From: Pratylenchus scribneri
Taxonomy: Eukaryota > Nematoda > Chromadorea > Rhabditida > Pratylenchidae
Direction of reading: 5' to 3'
DNA length: 64,000 nucleotides
Assembly (NCBI GenBank): GCA_030063045.1
Contig: JAQSEB010000032.1
Location: 1,116,001-1,180,000, forward strand
Positions 46,753 to 58,196 of the stretch are shown piece after piece. The translations under genes were made by a program, and so were the position numbers. Below the pieces are notes generated by a model that was given only the letters and a program-made list of their open reading frames with translations, did not search any database and was not told the DNA's origin. Within the stretch, counting starts at the first letter, position 1. The number at the start of each line of letters is the position of its first letter.

Positions 46753-48099
46753 ATGTCCATTGATAGCAACAACACAAAAAGTAGTGGCACAAGCAATGAG
46801 GAAATTGCCAATCAACAAGAACAACCACATAAAAATGTTCAACTTGTACAATTTGTTGTGAGTTTTTTGACTAATTTAATTTAAATTCACTCAAAATTCA
46901 GCCTTTTTCAAAACCCCATCGCGATGAGCATCTCCTGGAATGTTGCTATAGTCTGAATTAATTTAATTTTAAATTGAAATAATTTTAAAACAAATTTAGC
47001 ATTCTCCTATTTTACACGACCTCAAGGAAAGTTCGACCCAGAAGATTATGCTATGTACGTTCAGCCAATGGCAAAAATTAATTCCGTTGAACAGGTTTAA
47101 AACAATAATTGGATTAATATATTAATTTATAATTTAAGTTTTGGCAAATTTACCGGTTCATTAAACGGCCTTCAGATCTCACCGATAAAGTCGATTTTCA
47201 TTTATTCAAAGAGGGCATAAAACCTGGTTATTTTTTTTATCTTATTTAAGTGATTTACATTTTTCAGTTTGGGAAGACCCGGCAAACAAAAATGGCGGCA
47301 AATGGATTCTCAGGTTATAAAAAATTATTTAAATTAATTTATATTATTTTAGACTGAAGAAAGGCCTTTCTTCTCGAATTTGGGAGAATTTATTGTTGGC
47401 AATGATTGGTTTTGTACACTTTTTAAACAATAAAATGCAAATTACAATTTAAGGTGAACAATTTTTGGTTGGCGATGAAGTGGTGGGCGCAGTTTGCAGT
47501 GTTCGTAATCAAGAAGAGTTAAAACATTAATATTAAATTCAAAATATTTTATTAATTTTATTTTAAGTATTGTCTCAGTTTGGAATCGAACAGCCAAAAA
47601 TGGACCGGTGACCAATCGAATTCGGGACACCCTCCGTCGAGTGCTGAATTTGCCAGCAAATGCCATTCTCGAATACAAAAGACATGGTTTGTAATTGTTT
47701 TGAATCATCAAAAAAGGAATTAAACCATAAATTGAAAAATAATATCCAATTGGATAGAGCTGGTCAATACGCATCGAATGGTATATAATTTGTTCAAAAT
47801 TAAAACGGTTTACGGTTTAAATCTGTTTTGGTTCAAAAAGTTCGAATGTATGATTTGGGGGTCTAGGATAAACCATTGAGATAATATTTTAAAGCAAATT
47901 AAATAATATCCAATTAAATTAATTTTTAAATAAATGTAAATTCTATTTAAATAAACAATTTCTATTTCCTTTTTTAGATGATTGCCTCCGAGACCAACGT
48001 TCATATTGCCATACAACGGCACAACAGCAGCAAAATAATCGAGGCGGTGGCAGTGGATTTATCAGAGGAGAAGGTGGCGGTGGGGGAGGCACAAAATGA
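46753..48099 (+). CDS. ife-4: cap-binding protein 4EHP / eIF4E2 (IFE-4 type)
   Basis: Binds the mRNA 5' cap; class II eIF4E proteins mostly repress or specialise translation. Nine exons join in frame to 247 residues. After a polar N-terminus (MSIDSNNTKSSGTSNEE) come LLECCYTFSYFTRPQGKFDP, SVEQFWQIYRFIKRPSDLTD, VDFHLFKEGIKPVWEDPANK + NGGKW, ENLLLAMIGEQFLVGDEVVG and DIVSVWNRTAKNGPVTNRIR + DTLRRVLNLP. The cap-sandwich pair is Tyr (SYF) and Trp (PVWED), the class II arrangement, rather than two Trp. The protein ends in a Gly-rich tail (RGGGSGFIRGEGGGGGGTK) not usual in the family. A repeat shared with 62.2 kb lies in the last intron. Confidence 0.93.
47695..47835. repeat. dispersed repeat R4, copy in 4EHP intron 8
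   Basis: ATCCAATTGGATAGAGCTGG + TCAATACGCATCGAATGGTA and TTCAAAATTAAAACGG match, inverted, 62215-62350 (ACCATTCAATGCGTTTTGAC, CAGCTGTATCCAATTT). Confidence 0.7.
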
Positions 48100-48879
48100 T
48101 CAGTGAATGATGGAAAGGAATGAATGAATGAATGATGGTTTTTGCCTGTTTTTGCTGTGCATTTGCCGTCACCAATTAAATTAAATTGCCGCGGGTCGCC
48201 CCTTCCTTCTCTGCTGATTTTATTTCGATGTATTTTTTCGATCCCCGATTTTTTTTATTTGGTCTGAATTTCTATTTTATTTTCTGGATTGTATTTACAA
48301 AATAAATAAATGTTGCATAAAAAGAATATGATATTAATTACCTATTTATTTTAACATTCATTCATGGCATAAAAAACCGAATAAAAAAATTATTTTTCAA
48401 TTTGTCTAAATTTTCAATTTTAAGTTCCCTATTTCCAATTTCCATATGCTTCGACCTCCGAGCCATAATCCAAGGCTAATAATCCCTTTAGCCCCAAAAT
48501 TAAATTATGTAAATTAATTCTTTTTTTTTTTTTGTAAATTAGTATTATTTCGGTAATTTTGTGTAATTTTCCCCTCATATCCAATTTGTGCCCCATCCAT
48601 CCACCAACCACTCGTCCATTTCTTATGGCACTTATTTTTTGGGGAAATTTCGCCCCTATCTCATTTCCCACTCCCCAAAAAGACACCTAAAACCCCCCAT
48701 ATAGTTGCCCAAAAATGTTTACTTCATTCTTTTTTGCCCATCCAAAGAGTATTTTGTGTGTGTTTAAATTAAAATCGATAAGGTTTTTCGGGGGTCCACG
48801 CCAAAGTGGCATAATTTATTTCCCTCCCTTAATCATTTTTCCTAAAAATTCAGCAAATTAAACTAAATTTAATCGAAAA
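48100..48879. other. intergenic between 4EHP and dihydropteridine reductase
   Basis: Contains AATAAA signals near 48299-48305 for the upstream gene. No coding exon recognised. Confidence 0.5.
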
Positions 48880-51380
48880 ATGGCCCCAAATGGAAAAATT
48901 TTGGTTTATGGAGGAAAAGGAGCATTGGGCGCCGCTTTGGTTGAAAAATTCAGAGCACTGAATATTGTAAGAAAACAATAATTTTAATTAATTAATTTTT
49001 TTATTAATTCTTAAATATTTTTAAATTTTTAAAAATTCTAACAAATAAAATTCTAAGAAATATTTTAAATTTTAATAAATTTTAAATATTTTTAAATATT
49101 TTAATAAATTTTTAAAAATTCTAACAAATATTTTTAAATTTTAATAAATGTTAAAAATTTTAATAAATTTTTTAATTAATATTTTTAAATCTCAATAAAT
49201 ATCTTTAAATATTTTAATTTTAATAAATTTTTAAAAATTTTAGTAAATATTTTAATAAATTTTTAAAAATTCTAACAAATATTTTTAAAATTTAATAAAT
49301 GTTAAAAATTTTAATAAATTTTTTTTAATAAATTTTAATAAATTTTTAATTAATAAATATTTTTAAATTTTAATAAATTTTTAAAAATTTTAATAAATAA
49401 TTTTAAATTTTAATAAATTTTTAAAAATTTTAATAAATAATTTTAAATTTTAATAAATTTTTAAAAATTTTAATAAATAATTTTAAATTTTAATAAATTT
49501 TTAAAAATTTTAATAAATATTTTTAAATTTTAATAAATTTTTAAAATTTTAACAAATATTTTTAAATTTTAATAAATTTTTAAAATTTTAACAAATATTT
49601 TTAAATTTTAATAAATTTTTAAAATTTTAACAAATATTTTTAAATTTTAATAAATTTTTAAAATTTTAACAAATATTTTTAAATTTTAATAAATTTTTAT
49701 AAATTTTAATAAATTTAAAAACTTTCGAATTAATTTAATTAAATTTTTTCTTTCTTTTTCATTGGGTTTTAAATGTGGATTTGAACAAAAATGAGGCGGC
49801 CGATTCCAACATTGTTGTTGACCCAATGATGTGTTGGATGGAACAGGAAAACAAAGTGATGAATGGGTAAATGAACAATTTGGGGCATTATTCAATAAAA
49901 ACACTATTTTTGGTAGTGTTGAATCGACGTTGAACGGCGAAAAATTGGATGCAATTTTGTGTGTGGCCGGCGGATGGGCAGGCGGAAATGCAGCCCACAA
50001 AGATTTCATAAAAAATGCAGATTTGGTCAATATTTTCATTGAATTAAATTTCATTACCTAATTAAGGGCTAGGCTTAGGCAAGATTTATTAAGATTTTAT
50101 TATAAAAAAATTTCGAAAATTTTCGCCCAAATTCACTTTAGCAAAAATTTAAGTCATAGTTTCGAATTCGCTACTTTCTAACCGCTTTTATGCATTATAC
50201 TTACCATAAACGAACAAATGTTACTAATTTATTTAATTTGAGATGTGGCATCAAAGTGTTTGGTCATCGGCAATTTCTGCAAAAATTGGCACAAAATTTC
50301 TTAAACCGAATGGCCTTTTGCAATTCACCGGAGCATTGGCGGTAAATTTACATTAAAAATGAGGAATTAATTTTATCGAAATTTTTAGGCAACACATGGT
50401 ACTCCAGGAATGATTGGATATGGAATGGCAAAAGGTCGAACATTTTTTGGCATATTTCATTAAAAATTCATTTTTTTTGTAGCCTCCGTTCATCAATTAG
50501 TCCAAAGTTTAGCAGATTGGAAGGCATCTGGATTGCCTGAAAATGCTGTTGCCTTTGCTTTGCTCCCAGTCACTTTGGACACACCAATGAATCGAAAATG
50601 GATGCCAAATGCGGATTATTCAACGTATGAATCCGAAACAGAGGACAATTGAATATATAGGCCTATTATTTTTTGACCATATCTCAGCAAGGAAGTAACC
50701 TATTCGGGAAGGAGTGCACATTCAAAAAACCTTGAAAATCCTCTAAAATAATGGCTTTATAATTTCTTGAAAATTTATACAATTTATAAAATAAACAATT
50801 TTTCCTCCATAAATTCGGGTTTATTACTCAAATACAAATAACTATTTTTAAATAAGGGAATTTCGTGATAATTTTACTGCCACTTTGTAGAGGGCATTTT
50901 GAGCTTTCAAACGGTATATCGCCTTCCCAGAATGGCTATTGCCTCGTTGAGATATACGCCAAATACTTAAGCAAGTGCCCCATCGACGGTATACAATCAT
51001 TCTCTAGCCCCAGGGATCAATCACCCCCGCTCCCTCCCCCACTTGGCTGTCATTTCATTTTCCCTTCTTGATTACTGTATCCTTTTCGTTCCCTTCTTCA
51101 TATACAGTACCCTAGATTTCTCATCAAAGGGAAATGAAGTCGGAGCTCGGAGAACATTTTTGTGCCTTAGGTCATCATCATCCATTAAACATAATATTTC
51201 AATAAAATTGATTTGTTTTAATTTTAATTAATTTTCAGTTGGACTCCATTGTCATTCATTGGGGACAAATTATATGAATGGATTTTTGAGGCGGATAAAA
51301 GCCAAGACAGACCAAAGCCCGGCGCATTGCTGGCATTGAACACAAAAGATGGGGAAACGACCCTTTCCGAAATGAATTGA
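48880..51380 (+). CDS. QDPR: dihydropteridine reductase (exon 2 damaged or misassembled)
   Basis: NADH-dependent enzyme that recycles tetrahydrobiopterin, the cofactor of aromatic amino acid hydroxylases. Exon 1 (48880-48966) gives [20 protein letters not shown], the Rossmann GGxGxxG. Exon 2 (about 49766-50035) reads [20 protein letters not shown] and, in another frame, [12 protein letters not shown]...[18 protein letters not shown]. Later exons are 50243-50341 ([12 protein letters not shown]), 50389-50434 and 50483-50624 ([17 protein letters not shown], with the YxxxK catalytic pair; [12 protein letters not shown]) and 51239-51380. All but exon 2 splice in frame. Exon 2 has no AG acceptor (TTTCATTGGGTTTTAAATG) and a one-base frame slip near 49822. 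Intron 1 is an AT-rich repeat; intron 6 holds foldback R1 copy D. Confidence 0.85.
48990..49720. repeat. AT-rich imperfect tandem repeat in QDPR intron 1
   Basis: About 700 bp of TTTTAATAAATTTTTAAAAA-type units; between 49380 and 49680 the units are very regular, in two subtypes (ATTTTAATAAATAATTTTAA and ATTTTAACAAATATTTTTAA). Confidence 0.9.
50655..50965. repeat. foldback element, family R1, copy D
   Basis: CCATATCTCAGCAAGGAAGT...ATCCTCTAAAATAATGGC pairs with GCCACTTTGTAGAGGGCATT...TCGTTGAGATATACG. Located in intron 6 of the dihydropteridine reductase gene. Confidence 0.75.
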
Positions 51381-51608
51381 TGAATCCATTTTGATGAGAG
51401 GAATTGAGAATAAAATCACTTATTTAAATTCGTATTAAATTTTGCATAAAAACAATTAAAATAATTTCATTTTAATGATTAACTGCTGAATAAATATTGA
51501 TTGAATTCCATTTTATTTAATTAAAAAGAAGCAAAAAATTAGGTTTAAAAGAGTTTGATGGATTTATTCTTTATTATTTTCCACAAATTCCCTTTCCTCA
51601 AAATTTTC

Positions 51609-53748
51609 TTATTGTGTGGCTTTTGTCTTCGGTTTTGCATCTTTTTTGACGGCCGGAGCACGTTTTGCATTGTTTGGAGTTCCTTTCTTCGGCTGTTCAG
51701 CAACGGCTACCTTCTTCACTTTCTCACTTTTTTGATCAGCTTTGACAGCATTGACCGCCGCAGGTGGATTCTAAAATGAATTTAGAATTTACTGATTTGA
51801 ATGAAAATAAATTACCGCATTTTTGGTGTTTGGTTGCTGTTGACGAGGTTCATCATTGTTGTTGGTGGCAACGGCAGCAGAATTCGAATTGGCAGGCGAA
51901 GCAGCAGCAGAAGAATCAGCTTAAAATGTTTTAATAAAGTTATTCATGCGCCGTTTATTTTTAAGTCGACAATAATTTTGAACCAATTTTGATGTTTTTA
52001 TTATTAAATTAAGGAGCAAATTGTTGGCTATTTAATATTATAATTTTATTTAAATTGCTAATTTTTGTACAAAAAAAGATTTAAAATAAATTTACGATTA
52101 ATTAGCGAAATTTTCATTGTTTTTTGGAACAAATCGAAAAAAAATTTATTAAAATTAGTACATTCCTTGATGAGTTATTATAAATGGCATCGGTGTAATC
52201 CACTATGGAAGCCCCTTTCCCTACTACCATTTTCAGCAGCAGCTGCTGGTTGATTTTGACCAGACGCTTGAGCTGTTTGAGCTGCTTGAGCTCCATCATT
52301 TTCCACTGATGTCTCCACATTCACTGATTCAGAATTCTGCTGTTGGTTTGCAGATTCTTCCTAAACAAAATCAAAACTTTCGAATATTTTATCTCCCAAA
52401 ATGATTACATTTTGATGTTCCTTCGCATCCTGTTGTTGCTCCTGATTTTGTGTGACCGTTGTCCCGGCAGCATTTTGCCCATCAGAATTTGCCACATTTT
52501 GTGAATTTTCCTGCTGAGTTTGTTGTTGTGAATTGCTGCCTTCCACATCATTTTGATTTGCTTCTGCCAATGCTGGTGGATCAACTTGCTTCACGGCCTA
52601 AAAATGGATTTTGTTGGCCATTTCAACAGAATATTCACCTGATTCTCTGCTGTTGCTGGACAAGGACAACTCGCAGCCGAATTGGCATTGGCAATTCCGG
52701 CATTCGCGTTTACAGCTTCAGCAGTTGCCGAAGTATTCACCAAAGTTTCGGTGGCGGCATTTCCTTCAACTGATTCAGTGGCTTTCCCTACAACAACCGT
52801 TTCAGTGGCATTTACGGCAGCATTTTCGGCATTTCCAATGGAATTGCCAGCAGCAGCAGAATCCACGGTTTCGGCTGTTCCATTGCCCATTGGTTGTTCA
52901 ACACTTGATCCAGTGGCATTACCACTCAAAACCGACTGAAAATATATTTAAAATTGATTCAAAATTTGCCATTTTTCAATTGTGACTCTTCTCTACATCG
53001 TAATATACCCTCCCAAATTCGGATATTTATTCGTTAATCCCTATTAAATATAAAGAAGGCAAATCTACCGAATTTAAGAAACATCGATAGATCAAAGGAT
53101 AGTATATTGTGTCGCTAATCCAGGTCTAAATTCAAATAAAATTATTACTTGAGTTGCATTGGCTTCCACCACAACTTCCGGTGCTGGAGTTGGAGTTGCG
53201 GTTGTTGCCGTTGTCACTCCGTTCCGTCGATTTTTGGCCGCATCAATTTGTTCCCGAATCCGTTGCCGTCTTTCTTCCGCTTTTTGCTTTCTCTTAAATT
53301 TTATTGTTCAATGGCCAATTATTTTAGTCCACCTCTTTTCTTCTATTCTCTAACCATTTCTTCAATTCCACCGCTTTTCGTTCAGGCGAAAGTTTAAGCC
53401 ATTTTTTATAATCTTCCTGGAATTTCTTCCTCTTTTCCAATCTTTCTTCTCGTCGCTTTTTCGTCTCTTCCAATAATTTTTCCCTACGTTCTTTTGCTGC
53501 CAATTTCCTTTCTTCCTGTTTTACTTTCCAAGCTGGCACCGTTGTTGCCTCCAATTCCAAAACCGCTGTTTCCTTTTGAGAAATTCTAATAATTTTATGA
53601 TTTCCAAATATATCTTTACATTTGCATTTGGCGCATCCGCTTTTGGGTCTAATTGGTCATTGATGGCCGCCGCTGATGTAGTCGGGCAGGCCATGGAAAA
53701 AGCCAACAAAGTTGAAGCAACAAAAAGGAGAAAAGCCAATTTGGACAT
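51609..53748 (-). CDS. secreted Ala/Asn/Gln-rich low-complexity protein
   Basis: Eight exons (53748-53620, 53572-53333, 53292-53149, 52935-52639, 52597-52409, 52360-52228, 51919-51816, 51770-51609) join in frame to 465 residues; almost all introns are phase 0. A clear signal peptide (MSKLAFLLFVASTLLAFSMA/CP) is followed by a Lys/Glu/Arg-rich helical region (residues about 50-150; KERREKLLEETKKRREER, KKWLKLSPERKAVELKKWLE), then about 250 residues of Ala/Asn/Thr/Glu and Gln-rich sequence with several N-x-S/T sites, and a basic end (KKDAKPKTKATQ). No family was recognised. Secretion plus charged helix plus low complexity would suit a cuticle, eggshell or gland-secreted protein; this is inference. 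Phase-0 exons suggest growth by exon duplication. Confidence 0.8.
51975..52200. repeat. dispersed repeat R2, copy in intron 6 of the secreted protein gene
   Basis: TAAATTAAGGAGCAAATTGT + TGGCTATTTAA and CATTCCTTGATGAGTTATTA + TAAATGGCATCGG; the same two ends, in the same order, flank the copy in the P450 intron (29.48-29.74 kb). Confidence 0.65.
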
Positions 53749-53769
53749 TGGCGAAAGTGGAAATGAATG

Positions 53770-56115
53770 AATTTTTTGTTTGAATTAATTCAAATCTATG
53801 CGAAAGGGATTGAATTGGATTTTCAAGGGATATCTGATGAATTTTCTTCAAAAATGCAGAATAATTCTAAATAAATTAAATGAATTTGGAATATTTTGGA
53901 TGGTTGAATTGGACGAAATGAATGAATACATATGAGAAGAATTGGGAGGATGGTCATTGCATTGGGGCAATCTGAAAATGGAATGGAGGAATGCCCCATA
54001 ATCTTTGTCCGACCCAACTTCGGCATTGGACCCATAAAAGGTTGAGGTCAAATTGGGGGAATATTAATATGGGTACGAATGAATGGACTTTGTGTAGGTG
54101 GCTTATCGCTTGAAGTCCATCATTCAGGGAAAAAATACAATAAAAAATAGAAAAGTTTGGGAGGCAAAATGCCCCAGAATGAATATTGCCTGAGGCACAA
54201 AACGAATCATTGATGAATTAATTCATTAGTCAAATGAGCAAAAAAAATAAAATTATTTATTTTATATAAATATCCAAAATATATATGATTGTTGTGGATT
54301 AAAGCAACATTATGAATGATGGATGGCACAAATTATAATGCCATTTAATTTTAATCTTTTTTCCATTAATTTTTAAATATTTGTCTCCAATTTTGTTTTG
54401 GTCTCCCCCTCCTCCTTGTTTAGAAACTCCTTTATAATTTTTTTCCGAAATTGTGCCTCCAGTTCCACTGCTTTGGAAATGATTGTTGAAACTGAAAATT
54501 ATATAAGAATTGTGAAACAAAACAATCAACTATTCTAATTTGTAATTTTGATTTGTAAATTTATAATTGCAAATTATAATTGCGATTTGTAATTGTAATT
54601 GTGAATTGTAATTTATGATATAAATTTTTCTAATTTGTAAAAAATGTAAATTTAATTCTGATTTGTGGCCTAATTTTCTGGCTGCTTTCTTCATCCAACA
54701 TTTTTATTAAAAATGCATGAAAATGGAAATGTGCCAAATAAGTTCATTATTTTGTTGCCTTTTCCTTCCTTGCTTTTTTTTTGCCACAGCATTCTCTATT
54801 TTCAATATCATTTTCATTTGGACTGAATTGACATCAAAATTAAGTCAAATTTCACAATTCCCAAAATTGAAAATATACCTAATACCATTCTTGAATATTG
54901 GGCTTAACCCGAAATATATCCCTGGAGAGGAGGCATCTACCAATCCATTTTTTCGTGTTATTTTCTTGATGCCATTGTGCCATCCATTCCTCCCCCCCCC
55001 CCTTTACATCGAATCCACTCCAAAATGCCTCCACCTAATCTCGGCTTTTCAAATCCCCTCGAGACCAATTCCCCTTTTTCCTCCGTTCTCCCATTTTCCA
55101 AGCCCCCCCCCCCCCCCCCCCCCATTCCCGCATTTTTCCTCCTCCGCCCAATTGGTTTTCCATCGGCTTTTCCTACACCATTCCGCCTCACATGCATTCC
55201 CATTTGCCCCAATTTTTGCGTGAATTCCTCCACCCACCCCTTTTGTGCATTCCACGGTCTAGGACCCCTTCCACATTTCCCTCTAATTGGAATTGTTTTT
55301 GGCGCACACAAACGGCAAATTGAATCGCTCGACGGGCCCAATCCCTAAATTCCCGACGACATCATCATCCAAAAATAGCTGTCCAACTTTTTTTTTCCAA
55401 TTTCCATCATTTCCTTTTAGCTATTCCTCTTTTTCTTTTCGTATTTTCATAATTAGATGGGCACAAAACGGGACATTCCCCTTTTCCAATTTGGAACCAT
55501 CCCCTCATTTTGTTTTCCTCTGTCCTAAATTTCCAACTTTGCTAAACAACATCCGGTCAATCCATCGTGGTTCTCGGTTGGTTGCCTCTTCCATTCTCCC
55601 AATTTCTCCTTCAAATAATAATAATAATTTTGGGCCCAGTTAGTGGCCATTTGGCCAAATCCTTCAAATCACTTCCTCTCCACTCTTTCATTTGACCCTT
55701 CAGCCACCCCAAAATTCATTCAATCTCGAATGTTCCTCTTCCCTCAAGTTCCTTTATTCCCTCCAATGGACACTCTTGAATATTTTTGTTCTAGCTCAAA
55801 AATTTGTTGATGACACTCAAAATAAGCAAATATTAAATAAAAAGTATTTTTAAGTGTTCATTCGCCACCTTCTTTTTCCCCTTTTTTTTTGTTTATAAGT
55901 GGTTTTTGGCCACCGTGAACATTTTGGAAGGAAAAAGGAAGGAAAATTTTGTAAATTGGAAGAAAAAGAAAAGGCGTCAAATGTCGAGAAAAGGGGGCAT
56001 TCAAAGAAGTTTGAGTCTTTTCTTCCAATTTTCACGCTTAATCTTGTAGAAAAATATTCCGTATTTTTAGCAGAAAAATTCTTTCATATTTTCGATCCAA
56101 TAAATTCCCTAAAAA
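53770..56115. other. intergenic; short GTAATT repeat and pyrimidine-rich stretch
   Basis: 54537-54616 holds a short GTAATTG-type repeat like that in the fax-1 intron. 54960-55760 is strongly C/T-rich on this strand with runs of 11 C (54992-55002) and 21 C (55103-55123); its open frames are Pro/Phe/Ser-rich artefacts of that composition. No gene supported. Confidence 0.55.
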
Positions 56116-56647
56116 ATGGTTTCAACTAGCAGCGGTGCCGGTGCACAAATTTCCGTCCTTCGATGCGAAGGCCAAAATGAGTTGGTTGGGATGATTCCGG
56201 CAACGGATGCGCACCATAATCGGCTGGCACTTTCCTCATTTCAAGCGGAAATGCCCAATCAAGTAAGTGGCATCATTATCACATTTGATATTTATTTTAT
56301 TATTGGCCTACTAAACCCGCACATTTGCATTGAAAAATTTGATTTTCCCCTTGGACCTTTCTTTCCTTGACCCTTATTTGTCATTTTTTGGCATTTTTTG
56401 TCCTAAATTTTAATCTTAATAATGAGTCCTAGCTTAAAGCCAATTCAAAGAATTAGGCATTAAATTGACTATAAAAGTTTGACACTGACATTGTCCCAAT
56501 TCAATTTAAACCATTTTCGTTTTTATTCAGGTGCAAACCACAAATAAACCAGTTGTTTTGATGGTTGCTCCCGAACGCAAAATGAATGGCCAAGGGGCGG
56601 AGGAATTGGGAATTGGCATGGATAAAATCAATTTGGAGAAGAAATAA
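56116..56647 (+). CDS. small protein, unknown
   Basis: Two exons, 56116-56262 and 56531-56647, with a strong donor (CAA|GTAAGT) and acceptor (TTATTCAG) join in frame to 87 residues. It begins MVSTSSGAGAQISVLRCEGQ and continues NELVGMIPATDAHHNRLALS; the second exon reads VQTTNKPVVLMVAPERKMNG and ends DKINLEKK. No signal peptide, membrane segment or known motif is visible. Good splice signals and even codon use favour a real gene. Function not assigned. Confidence 0.6.
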
Positions 56648-58196
56648 ATCAAAACAATTAATTAAATATAATGCCATCATCATTTATTTACAATGAATTG
56701 TAGTGACCAAAAAGAAGAACATGTGATTTTTAAAAATATTCTGATTAAATTTTAACCATTTTATTTTATATATCCGTCTAAAATTGATTTGCACCCACAA
56801 AAAAAGATGAATCTTCCGCCGGGCATTTTTCTTTTGTTTCAGCAATGAATGAATAAATCAATAAATAAACAATGGAATGAATGAAAGGGGATTGACCCGA
56901 ATTGGACTGCGGGGGATGGGCCCAACCATTCATATGACTTGAGGTCGCCTTATCCTTTTTGTCTCCGGAAATCCGCCTTTCCCCCTAAAATGGCGGCATG
57001 TCAAAATCAAAAAGGGGACACTCGGGCCCCCATTTTGGCCCAGCAGCAGTCCATTCCTTTCCGTCCATTGTGCCCATTTTCTACTGCCTTTCCCCATTTC
57101 CAATTAACCATTCATTCCATCAAAGTGAGCCCCATTTTACTTTTTGAGAATGCCGCCTTCGGAATTGGGAATGGCATTTTAGTTTGGGGGATTAATCCAA
57201 AATGCAAACAAAAATGGTCATGGCCAAACAATTTATTAAAAAATTCCGAAAATGTTGAGTGAAGGGTTGCCACTTTTTTTTTAACTTTTGCAAATTGTGA
57301 AAGTTCGGCGAAGTCTCTATGACACAATAATGTCCAAAAATGCAGTAACATATAAAACCGGTTATGCCCGAAATTTTATTCACGGTTGGCTGCCTTTCTT
57401 TTCCATATTTCTAAATCTAAACAAATTTTACGCTGTCACATTTTCTGCGCTTATTTCCTTCCACCCATTTTCCTCATTTGTTCCACAAAAAATGAAAGAG
57501 AAAAGACCGCAAAAATTTCCGCCTTTGACATTTTTCATTTTGGTCGGATACATCAAAAAGTTGGAGAAAATGGCAGCAAAAAGAAGAGGAGGAGAAGCCA
57601 TTTTGGCGCATCCGAAAATATCCACAAAAGTGGTTTCAAATTGTTATTTTAAGGAAAAAGAAGCCGCTTATTTCGGCGTCGATGGATCCAAAAAAAAGGG
57701 GGAAAATGGATCGGGATGATCAATTTGTTTGCTTTTCCCCCTTCCAATTTTGGGGTCAAGCCTCATTCGGTGCCATCCAAAATATTTGGTTGAATAAATG
57801 TGAATGTTTATTTTATAATGTTTACTTGAAAATATAAAAATATTGTTTTGGTGGAATTTATGAATATTTGCAAATATAAATTGTGGTTAAGAAAAAGAAT
57901 TAAAAAAGCACGAATTTGGGGGTAAAATAATGAATTGAAAATAATGAATTAATTTGTTTAAAAAATTGATAAAAATTGGACGGGGAGACTAGTTGGAAAT
58001 GGGCAAATTATTTTATATTTTTTGAATCATTCAAATATCGAAAAATGCTTAAAATTTGCCCATTTTTAATGAATGGAAAATATTCACAATGAATTGATTC
58101 TATTTGAGGTTTCAGAGGAGGAAATAGTAAATTTAGGAATTAAAAATTGGGTAAACAAAAACATAAAAAATCAAATTATCCCGAAAATGTTTTGTT
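56648..58196. other. intergenic, no supported gene
   Basis: A frame at 57288-57719 contains a Lys/Arg-rich stretch (KKLEKMAAKRRGGEAILAHP) but has no neighbours that splice and no family match, so it is not called. An AATAAA is present near 57793. Confidence 0.4.

Noticed and set aside
54717..55643. Frames of 120-170 codons rich in Pro, Phe and Ser
   Set aside because: Composition artefact of a pyrimidine-rich spacer, mirrored by Gly/Lys-rich frames on the other strand.
57288..57719. 143-codon frame with Lys-rich segment
   Set aside because: No conserved motif, no supporting splice structure; two overlapping frames of similar quality.
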